Source: Verrucomicrobiota bacterium (GTDB taxonomy: Bacteria; Verrucomicrobiota; Verrucomicrobiia; Chthoniobacterales; JAFAMB01). Taken from it: DNA of 57,501 nt. The stretch covers positions 1 through 57,501 of the forward strand of contig JAFBAP010000022.1 of NCBI GenBank assembly GCA_019247695.1, given 5' to 3'. Under the pieces are notes generated by a model. That model had not been told where the DNA came from, ran no database searches, and worked only from the letters and a program-made list of their open reading frames with translations. Below are positions 25,979 to 35,497 of this stretch, in pieces (position 1 is the first letter of the stretch; the number at the start of each line of letters is the position of its first letter). Made by a program: the position numbers and the translations under genes.

Positions 25979-26869
25979 TTATCTCATCCCGCTGAACTGG
26001 AACGACTCGACCACCTTGCGGCCGAAGACAACCAGGAGCACGGCAACGGGAATCATCGCGAGGACCGTACAGGCCATCAAGCCCGTCCAGTCCGGCACGC
26101 CGGACTGCTGCTGCGTGCGAAAAGCGTTAATCGCAACGGCAATGACGCGCACCGAGGGGTCACGCCCGATCAGGAACGGCCAGAAGAAGTCGTTCCAGGT
26201 CGCCACCGTCGTCAGGATCGCCAGCGTGGCGAGCGAAGTCCGGTGCAGCGGCAAAATGATGCGGAAGAAAATCGAAAAATACGAAGCGCCGTCGATGCGA
26301 GCCGCTTCCTCGACGTCACCCGGGGTGCCCAGGAACATTTGGCGCAGGAAAAACACCGCGAACGGCGTCATCAGCGCGTAAGGCGCGGCCATGCCCTGAA
26401 AAGTGTTCAACCAGCCCAGATCATGGATCAGGATAAAATTCGGGATAAACAGGACGGCTGCCGGTATCATGGTGGCCGCGACGAAAAGGAAGAACAGCAA
26501 CTTGCCGCCGGGGAACTTCAACCGTGCAAAGGCGTAAGCCGCCATCGCGCTAAAGAAAATTTGCGGCGCCACCGCCACGATGGTGAAGATGATGCTGTTG
26601 ACCAGTGCCCGCAGAAAATCGACCTTGGCCAACCCCGTCTGCTGCAGGCGCGGATCGGAGGGATCGATCAGCCCAAGCACCCGCTGGAAACTGAACAGCG
26701 TCGGATCCTGCGGCAGGACCGAGCCCGCACTCTGGAAAAGCGCGTTTGAACCGGTCAGCGCGGTCTTGAGCGCGATCCACACCGGCCCCAGCGAAAGCAG
26801 GGCAAACGCGACCAGGGCCGCGTAGCCCAACCATCGGCCCACGCTCGGTTTTCGCGTCGATTTTTCCAT
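25979..26869 (-). CDS. Carbohydrate ABC permease (MalG/UgpE type)
   Basis: The 296-residue inner-membrane protein has the EAA loop EEAARIDGASYFSIFFRIILP and a C-terminal region typical of MalG-type permeases. The ATG at 26869 is preceded by AAGGAGGT, an excellent ribosome-binding site, at 11 nt; this decides the start. A longer alternative beginning at 26905 would overlap the previous stop as ATGA but has an Arg-rich leader. It pairs with the upstream permease. Confidence 0.88.
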   Translation of the reverse strand: MEKSTRKPSVGRWLGYAALVAFALLSLGPVWIALKTALTGSNALFQSAGSVLPQDPTLFSFQRVLGLIDPSDPRLQQTGLAKVDFLRALVNSIIFTIVAVAPQIFFSAMAAYAFARLKFPGGKLLFFLFVAATMIPAAVLFIPNFILIHDLGWLNTFQGMAAPYALMTPFAVFFLRQMFLGTPGDVEEAARIDGASYFSIFFRIILPLHRTSLATLAILTTVATWNDFFWPFLIGRDPSVRVIAVAINAFRTQQQSGVPDWTGLMACTVLAMIPVAVLLVVFGRKVVESFQFSGMR

Positions 26870-26901
26870 GTAAACGCCAGACCTCCTTCTTCTGCTTCGC
26901 T

Positions 26902-27843
26902 TCATCCCAGGTCCGATTGCCCGGAGCGCAAGACCCGCATCTGGATGACGGTGATGATGATCAGGACGAAAAAGAGCGCGGTCGACATGGCCGACGCGTA
27001 GCCCATGCGCATGCTGCTGAAGGCCAGCTGATAGATGTACCAGACGATCGTGCGGGTGGATATCCCCGGACCACCCTGCGTGGTGACGGCGATGGTATCA
27101 AAGATCTGGAATGAACCGATGACGCTGGTCACGAGCACAAACACCAGCGTCGGCCGCAGCAGCGGCAGGGTGATGGACCAAAACATCTTCCATTCGGAAG
27201 CGCCCTCGATCCGGGCCGCTTCGTACAGGTGCCGCGGGATCGCCTGCAATCCGGTGTAAAACAGCAGCGCGATAAAGCCGGTGTGACGCCAGATGTTGAT
27301 GGCCGCAATCGTCGGCAATGCCAGGCTCCCCTCGCTAAAGAAGGCGTGGCGTCCGAGGCCGATGTGTTCCAGAATGATGTTCACGATCCCTAGAACAGGG
27401 TCGAGCATCCAGAGCCAGATCATGGCGGCCACCACGTTCGAGATCAGGTATGGAACCAGCAGAATCGAGCGCATCAACACCGACCCGGTCAACCGGTTGA
27501 TGAGCACCGCCAGCAACAGCCCGAAAACGGTCTGAACCGGGATGTTATAAATCACGTAGAGGAGCGTGACCCACATCGATTCCCAGAACCTCTGGTCGGC
27601 GATTAACTTCTGATAGTTTTCCAGCCCCAGGAACTTCGGCGCCCGCATCAGGTTCCAGTTGGTCAGCCCGATGTAAAACGCCCGGATGGTCGGCAGGAAA
27701 TAAAAGAGGGTAAACCCGATCAGCGCGGGAAAGACAAACAGCCAACCGCAAAATGCCTGGCTGGCGAGCAGGCTGCGTCGCGGCCGGATCGCCGGGGTCG
27801 CGAGGGTCGCGGAATCAGACGCAACGGGGATTGAGCTGGACAT
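26902..27843 (-). CDS. Carbohydrate ABC permease (MalF/UgpA type)
   Basis: The 313-residue membrane protein has the EAA motif YEAARIEGASEWKMFWSITLPLLRP and the QGGPGIST segment, both hallmarks of sugar permease UgpA-type subunits. It is first in the operon permease-permease-binding protein-glycosidase-LacI. The operon contains no ATPase, so a shared MsmK/UgpC-like ATPase elsewhere is probably used. Confidence 0.9.
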   Translation of the reverse strand: MSSSIPVASDSATLATPAIRPRRSLLASQAFCGWLFVFPALIGFTLFYFLPTIRAFYIGLTNWNLMRAPKFLGLENYQKLIADQRFWESMWVTLLYVIYNIPVQTVFGLLLAVLINRLTGSVLMRSILLVPYLISNVVAAMIWLWMLDPVLGIVNIILEHIGLGRHAFFSEGSLALPTIAAINIWRHTGFIALLFYTGLQAIPRHLYEAARIEGASEWKMFWSITLPLLRPTLVFVLVTSVIGSFQIFDTIAVTTQGGPGISTRTIVWYIYQLAFSSMRMGYASAMSTALFFVLIIITVIQMRVLRSGQSDLG

Positions 27844-28151
27844 TTCCGGGGAACTTTGGAGTGTTGGATGGCAGCGCTAAAACCCGGAGCCTCGCCGCGC
27901 ATCGGCCATAAACTAACCTCCACGGGGGTCTCGCGCCGGTTTAATAACTCGTGCCAGTAACACGATATTGTGCGCCGGTGCCAGGTTGTCAAACGGCATT
28001 TCGATAAAAATCGGAAAGAAAACCACGGCCTTGCGGCCCGCTCACCCATCGCCGCTCCGGTTGCTTCCCCGGCGCTTATCATGCAACTGATACCAGATGA
28101 CCGCTGAGGCGTCAGCGCACAAACAAACGAACGGGACGGAGGGCGTACGGC
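27844..28151. other. Divergent regulatory region between two transporter operons
   Basis: This 308-bp region has no gene. Two imperfect palindromes are visible: CACGATATTGTG at 27961-27972 (two mismatched pairs) and CGCTGA/TCAGCG with a 4-bp centre at 28102-28117. Either could be a regulator site, with low confidence. Confidence 0.35.
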
Positions 28152-29210
28152 ATGATTACGATTGAGAATCTTTCCAAACGGTTCGGTGACTTTCTCGCGC
28201 TCGACCGCGTCGGGTTGAAAATCGAAACGGGTGAGCTGTTCTTTCTCCTGGGTCCAAGCGGCTGCGGCAAGACCACCCTCCTCCGCCACGTCGCCGGGTT
28301 CTATCAACCCGACGAAGGCAGGATCCTGTTCGACGGCGAAGACGTCACCCGCGTTCCGCCTCACCGGCGCAACACGGGCATGGTCTTCCAGAACTATGCG
28401 CTCTGGCCCCACCTAACCGTGGCAAAGAATGTCGCGTTCGGCCTGGAGGAACGGCACCTCCCTAAACCGGAAATCGAAGGGCGGGTTGCCGAAGCTTTGC
28501 GCGTCGTCCGGCTCGAAGACATGGCCCGACGCAAGATTCACGAACTGTCCGGCGGCCAGCAGCAGCGGGTGGCCCTGGCGCGGGCGCTCGTAATCCGGCC
28601 GGCCTGCCTCCTGTTGGATGAGCCGTTATCCAATCTGGATGCCAATCTCCGGTTGGAAATGCGAGGCGAGATCCGCCGGATCTGCCGGCAGTTCGGGTTA
28701 ACCTCACTCTACGTTACGCACGACCAGCAGGAAGCCCTCTCCATTGCCGATCGCATCGCGATCCTTGACGGCGGCAAACTGCTCCAGGTTGGCACGCCCG
28801 CGGAAATCTACCGCCGGCCGCGTAGCCGGTTCGTGGCGGAGTTTATCGGCGAAGGCAATTTCCTGGTCGGGCAGATCGTCGGCCGCGACGAATTCCTGAC
28901 CATCAAGGTTGGTAACCGCTCCCTGCGGGCCGCCGATCCCCCCGGGCACGTCCTGTCCCCCGGGTCACGCGTCGTGCTTTGCCTTCGTCCGGAAGCCATT
29001 CGCATCTCAGACAACCAGCCGCCGGGGCCTGCGTGGCGGGCGAAGCTGCTCGAAACCACCTACCTTGGCCAGATTGCCCAGCACCGGTTTCATTGCGGGA
29101 CTGATACCCTTAAAGTTGCCGAGTTGAATCCGCGGCCGGGCCGCGTGAAACCCGGTAGCGAATATTATTTAGGCGTGGACCCTGAAGAGGTGACGCTCCT
29201 CGGGGAATAG
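28152..29210 (+). CDS. Fe(III)/polyamine-type ABC transporter ATP-binding protein
   Basis: The 352-residue ATPase has Walker A GPSGCGKTT, Q-loop VFQNYALWPHL, signature LSGGQQQR, Walker B LLLDEPLSNLD and a C-terminal TOBE-like domain (VLCLRPEAIRI...TYLGQ). This arrangement is shared by FbpC, PotA and related importers. The next two genes encode the binding protein (4 bp gap) and a fused permease (3 bp gap), so the set is complete. It is divergent from the MalF-type gene; it could in principle also energise that ATPase-less operon. Confidence 0.88.
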   Translation: MITIENLSKRFGDFLALDRVGLKIETGELFFLLGPSGCGKTTLLRHVAGFYQPDEGRILFDGEDVTRVPPHRRNTGMVFQNYALWPHLTVAKNVAFGLEERHLPKPEIEGRVAEALRVVRLEDMARRKIHELSGGQQQRVALARALVIRPACLLLDEPLSNLDANLRLEMRGEIRRICRQFGLTSLYVTHDQQEALSIADRIAILDGGKLLQVGTPAEIYRRPRSRFVAEFIGEGNFLVGQIVGRDEFLTIKVGNRSLRAADPPGHVLSPGSRVVLCLRPEAIRISDNQPPGPAWRAKLLETTYLGQIAQHRFHCGTDTLKVAELNPRPGRVKPGSEYYLGVDPEEVTLLGE

Positions 29211-29214
29211 AACG

Positions 29215-30846
29215 ATGCGCGGCGTACTTCCCCTTCTGTTGTGTCTCGGCCTGATTCTGGCGGTCCCGCTCCTGCTCCGGCAACCGCAGGAAGCCGGCCA
29301 TGATTCGGCCCAGGATTCACTCGTGATCATCTCGCCCCATGACGAGACCATCCGGTTCGAATTCACCCGCGCCTTCGCCGATTACTACCGGAAAAAGACC
29401 GGGCGCACGGTCCGCCTTGACTGGCGCCTTCCGGGCGGTACCGCCGAGATCGTCCGGTACCTCGACTCGGAATTTGAAGCAGCCTTTCGAGCCTACTGGT
29501 CGGGAACGCTCCACCGTCCCTGGACCCGTGAGGTCCTCGAGAGCTTTTCCAACCCGCGAGTGCGCGCCGACGCCCAGCAAGGTTCCCCCGGCGAGGCCGC
29601 CAGAAAGGCATTTTTGAGTTCCGACGCCGGCTGCGGGATCGATCTCCTTTTCGGGGGCGGCAGCTTTGATTTTATCAACTTCGCCAATCGCGGGTTTCTC
29701 GTCGACAGCGGCGCGCTCGGCCGTTTCCCGGAACTGTTCGGCGGCAACGGCGACCTGGCGATCCCACGGTCCCTCGGCGGCGAACCATACTGGGACGAGC
29801 GGGGCCGCTGGGTCGGCACCTGCCTGGCCGGATTCGGCATTTGTTACAATCCCGATGTTCTGGAGCGCCTGGGCGTTCCATCGCCGCCGCAACAATGGGC
29901 TGACCTGGCTGACGCACACTTCTTCAAAGCGATTGCGCTGGCCGATCCGACCAAAAGCGGTTCTGCCGCGAAGGCTTTTGAGCTGCTGATCCAGCAACAG
30001 ATGAATGAACGGTTGTCTGAGTTATCGGGGTCAGCGAAAGATCAATCCCGGGAAAAGCTGGAAGCGCAAGCCGTGGCCGAAGGATGGCAGCGCGCGCTCC
30101 AGCTCCTGATCCGGCTCGCGGCCAACGCCCGCTACTTCAGCGATGCGGCGTCGAAGGTGCCTCTGGATGTCGCCTACGGAGAAGCGGCGGCCGGCATGTG
30201 CATCGACTTTTACGGCCGCTTTGAAAGCGAGGCCGTGGCCGACGGAAACGGCCGGAGCCGGCTCGGGTACACCAACGTCCTGGGTGGAACCTCCGTCGGG
30301 GTCGATTCGATCGCGCTGCTTCGTGGCGCGCCCCATTCGCAGGTCGCCAGGGCGTTCATCGATTTTGTCCTGCAACCCGAAGGTCAAAAGCTTTGGGACT
30401 TTCGTCCGGGGACGCCCGGCGGCCCCGTGCGCTATGTGCTGAGGCGGTTGCCGGTCCGGAAGGAATTTTACCGCGAACCGCTGCGCTCGTCCCTCGCGGA
30501 CCGGGACGCCGACCCCTACCGCGACGCTGAGGCCTTCCAGTACCATGAGGGGTGGACCGCGCCGCTTTTCTCCGCAATCCGGTTTTTAGTCCGCGTCATG
30601 TGCATCGATTCACGCGAGGAACTCGTGGCGGCTCGCCGCGCCATCGGCAACGCCCCGGTAAACTCGCCCGGTTTCCAGAAACTGCTCGATGTTTCCCGCG
30701 TTCGCTACGACGTCGCCCGGCAACAAATCCGGGAAACGCTTCGATCCGCCGACCGCGTCCAGGAAATCCGTCTGGCCGAAGAGCTCACGACTCACTTCCG
30801 CGACCAATACCGCCAGGCCGAACGGCTGGCGCGAGAGGGGCATTGA
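29215..30846 (+). CDS. Extracellular solute-binding protein, iron/phosphonate-type, extended
   Basis: The 543-residue protein starts with a hydrophobic anchor (MRGVLPLLLCLGLILAVPLLL), then SLVIISPHDETIRFEFTRAFADYY, the opening of FbpA/2-aminoethylphosphonate-type binding proteins. It includes GIDLLFGGGSFDF, WVGTCLAGFGICYNPDVL and ADPTKSGSAAKAFE. A typical FbpA is about 340 residues. The extra length lies largely in a helical insertion near residues 260-300 and a C-terminal helical extension from about residue 410. No lipobox cysteine is seen, so it may stay membrane-anchored by its N-terminus. The ligand is unknown. Confidence 0.75.
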   Translation: MRGVLPLLLCLGLILAVPLLLRQPQEAGHDSAQDSLVIISPHDETIRFEFTRAFADYYRKKTGRTVRLDWRLPGGTAEIVRYLDSEFEAAFRAYWSGTLHRPWTREVLESFSNPRVRADAQQGSPGEAARKAFLSSDAGCGIDLLFGGGSFDFINFANRGFLVDSGALGRFPELFGGNGDLAIPRSLGGEPYWDERGRWVGTCLAGFGICYNPDVLERLGVPSPPQQWADLADAHFFKAIALADPTKSGSAAKAFELLIQQQMNERLSELSGSAKDQSREKLEAQAVAEGWQRALQLLIRLAANARYFSDAASKVPLDVAYGEAAAGMCIDFYGRFESEAVADGNGRSRLGYTNVLGGTSVGVDSIALLRGAPHSQVARAFIDFVLQPEGQKLWDFRPGTPGGPVRYVLRRLPVRKEFYREPLRSSLADRDADPYRDAEAFQYHEGWTAPLFSAIRFLVRVMCIDSREELVAARRAIGNAPVNSPGFQKLLDVSRVRYDVARQQIRETLRSADRVQEIRLAEELTTHFRDQYRQAERLAREGH

Positions 30847-30849
30847 GGC

Positions 30850-32619
30850 ATGATCGAATCCCCTTCCAATGCAACGCGCGCCGTCCGCGGGAGCAGGCGG
30901 CGGCGGCGGCGACGGATCCCTACCGGCTCACATCCAATGCTGGCATTCCTGTATTTCGGAATCCTGGCATTTTTCGGGATCTTTTTTGTTCTGCCGATTC
31001 TAACCGCGCTCCGGGGGGCATTTCTGGATCAGACCGGCGCCTTAACGTTTGATTATGTCGTCGAGGTTTTTCGGAACCCGGTCTACCTGGAAGGGTTTGT
31101 CAACGCGCTGAAACTTGCGACCGGGAGCACGCTCCTGGCATTCGCCATTGCCGCGCCCCTGGCTTGGCTCGGTCAAAGGTTCGAGTTTCCGGCCAAGCGC
31201 ACGCTCTCGGCGCTTTTACTGCTGCCGATGATGCTGCCGCCCTTTGTGGGCGCAATCGGATTTCGCCAGATCTTCGGCCAGGAAGGCGCCGCCAACGCCC
31301 TGCTCCACGCCGCCGGATGGCTCCGGCCCGGCCAGGTGATCGATTGGCTCGGGAGCGGTCGTCAATGGGGCATCATTCTGCTCAATGCACTGCACCTTTA
31401 CCCGATCTTCTACCTTAACCTCGTTGCGGCCCTGGCAAACGTTGATCCCGTATTGATGGAGGCCGCGGAAAATCTCGGGTGTTCAGGCCTGCGGCGCGCC
31501 CGGCGGATAACTCTCCCGCTCATCATGCCCGGCATTTTTGCCGGCGGCAGCATCGTGTTCATCTGGGCATTCACCGAGCTGGGTGTGCCGCTGATGTTCG
31601 ATTACTACCGGGTGACCCCGGTCCAGATCTTCGAAGGCATCAGGGACATCGGGAGCAATCCGTTTCCTTACGCCCTCGTCGCAGTGACGCTCATCAGTTC
31701 TGCGCTGATCTACCTCAGCGTCCGAATCGCGATCGGGTCGCCGCCGCCGGCCTCGCCCGGGCGCGGCGGGCATAGCGGGCAAATTCACTCCCTGCACGGG
31801 CTCCGGGGGACGTTGTGTTCCGCCTTCTTCCTGGCCGTTTGCCTGCTGGCCGTCCTGCCCCACATCGGCGTCATTCTCGTCTCGGTCTCCAGGGACTGGT
31901 ACCGGGCGATCCTGCCGCACTCCTTTACCCTGCAGCATTACGCTCTGGCGCTGGGCGATCACCTGACCGTTCCCGCCATCCGGAACAGCCTGATCTACGC
32001 CTCCCTGTCTACCCTGATCGATCTTTTGCTCGGAGTCGCCATCGCCTACCTGGTGACACGAACCGCAATCCCCGGCCGCTCCCTGCTGGACGCTCTCGCC
32101 ACGCTTCCCCTCGCCGTGCCGGGACTTATCCTCGCGTTCGGATACCTGGCCCTTACGCGCCGGGGCAGCTTTCTGAACTTCCTGGATCCGACCCGTGACC
32201 CGCTCGTTCTCCTGGTGGTAGCCTACGCCGTACGGCGGATCCCTTACGTGGTCCGGTCGGCAACCGCCGGCTTTCAGCAGGCCAGCATCGTGCTGGAGGA
32301 AGCGGCCCAAAGCGCAGGCGCCGCACCCTTCCGTGCGTTGACACGGGTCACGTTACCCTTGATCAGCGCGAACCTGCTTTCCGGAGCCCTCCTGGCATTC
32401 GCGTTTGCCATGCTCGAGGTGTCGGACTCGCTCGTACTCGCACAGAAGCAAAACGATTATCCGATCGCGAAAGCGATCTACGAATTGTCGACGATTCTCG
32501 GCGAGGGCCGGTACCTTGCGGCCGCCCTCGGCGTCTGGGCGATGGTGTTTCTGGCCGTCACCGTCGCGGCCGCGTCGCGGTTGATCGGCACGAAGTTAGG
32601 CGCCATGTTCCGGGGCTAA
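30850..32619 (+). CDS. Iron/polyamine-type ABC permease, two fused permease domains
   Basis: The 589-residue membrane protein contains two binding-protein-dependent permease modules, as in FbpB. The first EAA loop is MEAAENLGCSGLRRARRITLPLIMPG and the second is LEEAAQSAGAAPFRALTRVTLPLIS. An Arg-rich N-terminus precedes the first membrane helix. It starts 3 bp after the binding-protein stop. Fe(III), thiamine or phosphonate are the usual ligands of this architecture; none can be chosen from sequence. Confidence 0.85.
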   Translation: MIESPSNATRAVRGSRRRRRRRIPTGSHPMLAFLYFGILAFFGIFFVLPILTALRGAFLDQTGALTFDYVVEVFRNPVYLEGFVNALKLATGSTLLAFAIAAPLAWLGQRFEFPAKRTLSALLLLPMMLPPFVGAIGFRQIFGQEGAANALLHAAGWLRPGQVIDWLGSGRQWGIILLNALHLYPIFYLNLVAALANVDPVLMEAAENLGCSGLRRARRITLPLIMPGIFAGGSIVFIWAFTELGVPLMFDYYRVTPVQIFEGIRDIGSNPFPYALVAVTLISSALIYLSVRIAIGSPPPASPGRGGHSGQIHSLHGLRGTLCSAFFLAVCLLAVLPHIGVILVSVSRDWYRAILPHSFTLQHYALALGDHLTVPAIRNSLIYASLSTLIDLLLGVAIAYLVTRTAIPGRSLLDALATLPLAVPGLILAFGYLALTRRGSFLNFLDPTRDPLVLLVVAYAVRRIPYVVRSATAGFQQASIVLEEAAQSAGAAPFRALTRVTLPLISANLLSGALLAFAFAMLEVSDSLVLAQKQNDYPIAKAIYELSTILGEGRYLAAALGVWAMVFLAVTVAAASRLIGTKLGAMFRG

Positions 32620-32806
32620 CCGTCCGCTTTCAAACTGAATTCGCTGTCGCAGTTCATTGGGACTCCTGCCCGTGTGCTGCCACATCACCCGGCCAGGCGA
32701 GCTCCGCCGGGCCGGGGATAACGGCGATCTTCGATTCACGTGCCTTGCAAAGCGCGAGTTTTACCGTTTGTTTTACGCCCGTTCAGTATGCCCTGTACGA
32801 TACATT

Positions 32807-35407
32807 ATGGATCCCTTACCTGATAAACCGTTGGATTCCTGCTGTAAAAATCTCTCCATTGAGGACGATCGTACCGGCTTGAGCGTCGAAACCCTCAAAC
32901 GAGCCTTTGCGGACAACCTATTTTACGTTCAGGGCAGGTTTCCGGAGATCGCGACGCAAAATGATTTCTACATGGCGCTGGCCTATACGGTGCGTGATCG
33001 CCAGTTACACCGCTGGATCAACACCATTGAAACCTACCTTAAACAAAAACACCATAGGATCGTCTCCTATTTTTCCGCGGAATACCTGCTTGGACCGCGC
33101 TTAGGAAACAGCCTGATCAGCCTGGGAATTTACGAGCAAGTCCGCCAGGCGGTGGAAGAGTCCGGGCTTCGCCTTGAACGTTTGCTCGAACAGGAAGCCG
33201 AACCGGGTCTGGGTAACGGAGGCTTGGGACGGCTTGCCGCCTGTTTCATGGATTCTCTTTCCACCCTGGAAGTTCCCGCCATCGGCTACGGAATCCGTTA
33301 CGAATTCGGAATCTTCACCCAGGAGATTCGCGACGGCTGGCAGGTCGAAGTCGCCGACCAGTGGCTGCGCCTGGGCGACCCGTGGGAAATCCGCCGTCCT
33401 GACCGCACCGTGGAGGTCGGCTTCGGCGGCCGTACCGAATGCTACACGGACGATCAGGGCCGCTCCCGGATGCGCTGGATTCCGAGGCGGATCGTATGCG
33501 GTGTCCCGCACGATATGGCAATTCTCGGCTACCACGTCAACACGGCCAATACGTTACGCCTGTGGAAGGCCGAAGCCTCTGAATCGTTCAACTTTCAGGA
33601 ATTCAACCAGGGGGACTACTACGGCGCCGTTCACGAACAGGTGGTGACCGGGACCATCTCCAAAGTTCTTTACCCCAACGACGCCGTGGTCCAGGGAAAG
33701 CAGTTGCGGCTGGAACAGCAATACTTCTTCGTTGCCTGCTCTGTGCAGGACATGATCCGCATCCACTTGCGTCTGGGACGAAGCCTGGAGGAATTCCATG
33801 AGACGTTTGCGGTGCAACTGAATGATACCCATCCGTCGATCGGGATCGCCGAACTCATGCGGTTACTCGTGGATGAGCACCGGATAGCGTGGGAAACCGC
33901 CTGGGACATTACCCGTAAGACGTTTGCGTACACCAACCACACGCTCCTGCCGGAAGCGCTCGAGAAATGGCCGGTCCGCTTGTTCGGCGACCTCCTGCCG
34001 CGGCACCTGGAGATCATATACGAGATTAACCGTCGGTTCCTCGACGAGGTTCGCCGGAAGTATCCGGATGATCCGGCGCGGGTTGCGCGGATGTCCCTGA
34101 TCGATGAAAGCGGTGAACGCTACGTCCGGATGGCTTACCTTGCGACCGTCGGCAGCCACGCCGTCAACGGCGTGGCCGAACTGCATTCCCAACTCCTGAA
34201 GGAGACCACCCTACGCGATTTCTTCGAACTCTGGCCGGAGAAATTCCTCAACATCACCAATGGCGTTACCCCGCGCCGTTTCATCGTCTCCAGCAATCCC
34301 CGGCTCTCCCGCCTGGCGACCCGGAAAATCGGGGATGGTTGGATTACCCGCCTGGAGGACCTTCGGAAGCTGGAAGCCTTCGTGGAAGATCCCGGTTTCC
34401 GGAGTGAGGTCCGGCAGATCAAGCAGGCAAACAAGCGGGACCTGGCGAGCTATATCCAAAAACAAACCGGCGCCACGGTGGACCCGGAGAGCATGTTCGA
34501 CGTGCAGGTGAAACGGCTGCACGAGTACAAGCGCCAGCATTTGAACGTGTTGCACATCATTACCCTGTACAACCGCATCAAACACGATCGCAACATCGAC
34601 CTCCTGCCCCGCACCTTTCTTTTCGGAGGCAAGGCGGCCCCGGGATACTTCATGGCCAAGCTGATCATCAAACTGATCAATTCCGTTGCCGAGGTGCTGA
34701 ACCGTGAACCGGACGTCCGCGATCGTCTCAAGGTAGTATTCCTGCCTAACTATGACGTCAAGCAGGCGCAACGAATCTTCCCTGCGGCTGACCTGTCGGA
34801 GCAGATTTCGACGGCCGGCTATGAGGCGTCCGGAACGAGCAACATGAAGCTTGCGATGAACGGGGCATTGACGATCGGCACGCTGGACGGCGCAAATATT
34901 GAAATCCGGCAGCAGGTCGGCGAAGAAAACTTTTTCCTGTTCGGTCTGACGTCTAAAGAAGTGTTTGAAAAGCGCGCCGCGGGCTATCGTCCGCGAGAGT
35001 ACTACGACGCTAACGCGAATTTACGCGCCGCAGTTGACCTGATCAGCTCGGGACACTTCTCCAACGGCGACACCCGGTTATTCGAACCATTGGTAGATTC
35101 GTTGATGAAGCATGACCCGTACATGCTGTTTGCCGATTACGAATCTTACGTGAAGTGCCAGGACCAGGTCAGCCAAGCATACAGGGATACGGACCATTGG
35201 ACGCGGATGTCGATCTTGAATACGGCCCGCGTGGGCATTTTCTCTTCGGACCGGGCGATTCGGGAATACAGTGGGAAGATTTGGGATGCGCACCCGGTCA
35301 AAGTTGAACTACAAGCTTACAGGCCGGGCGACGCGGGACTGAAAGTCGATGCCGGTGGCGGACAGACCGAACCGGCCGGGGCGATCGCTCCTATTGAGGG
35401 ACGTTAG
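32807..35407 (+). CDS. glgP: Glycogen/starch/maltodextrin phosphorylase
   Basis: The 866-residue enzyme releases glucose 1-phosphate from alpha-1,4-glucans using PLP. Motifs include EYLLGPRLGNSL, EPGLGNGGLGRLAACFMDS, QLNDTHPSI and the PLP-lysine signature EASGTSNMKLAMNGA with K681. The length fits the family. The ATG at 32807 (MDPLPDKP) is chosen because upstream codons give a Cys/Arg-rich leader unlike phosphorylases. No Shine-Dalgarno is visible before it, and a TACGAT hexamer lies 17-12 nt upstream, so a leaderless or short-leader transcript is possible. It is monocistronic or paired loosely with the next gene. Confidence 0.93.
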   Translation: MDPLPDKPLDSCCKNLSIEDDRTGLSVETLKRAFADNLFYVQGRFPEIATQNDFYMALAYTVRDRQLHRWINTIETYLKQKHHRIVSYFSAEYLLGPRLGNSLISLGIYEQVRQAVEESGLRLERLLEQEAEPGLGNGGLGRLAACFMDSLSTLEVPAIGYGIRYEFGIFTQEIRDGWQVEVADQWLRLGDPWEIRRPDRTVEVGFGGRTECYTDDQGRSRMRWIPRRIVCGVPHDMAILGYHVNTANTLRLWKAEASESFNFQEFNQGDYYGAVHEQVVTGTISKVLYPNDAVVQGKQLRLEQQYFFVACSVQDMIRIHLRLGRSLEEFHETFAVQLNDTHPSIGIAELMRLLVDEHRIAWETAWDITRKTFAYTNHTLLPEALEKWPVRLFGDLLPRHLEIIYEINRRFLDEVRRKYPDDPARVARMSLIDESGERYVRMAYLATVGSHAVNGVAELHSQLLKETTLRDFFELWPEKFLNITNGVTPRRFIVSSNPRLSRLATRKIGDGWITRLEDLRKLEAFVEDPGFRSEVRQIKQANKRDLASYIQKQTGATVDPESMFDVQVKRLHEYKRQHLNVLHIITLYNRIKHDRNIDLLPRTFLFGGKAAPGYFMAKLIIKLINSVAEVLNREPDVRDRLKVVFLPNYDVKQAQRIFPAADLSEQISTAGYEASGTSNMKLAMNGALTIGTLDGANIEIRQQVGEENFFLFGLTSKEVFEKRAAGYRPREYYDANANLRAAVDLISSGHFSNGDTRLFEPLVDSLMKHDPYMLFADYESYVKCQDQVSQAYRDTDHWTRMSILNTARVGIFSSDRAIREYSGKIWDAHPVKVELQAYRPGDAGLKVDAGGGQTEPAGAIAPIEGR

Positions 35408-35497
35408 AATGCCGGCCCCCGAACCCCAAAATCGTTTGCATATTTAAACTGCTATGAATACACGTACGTCGATTTGTTCTATAGGATGGAGACAGCC

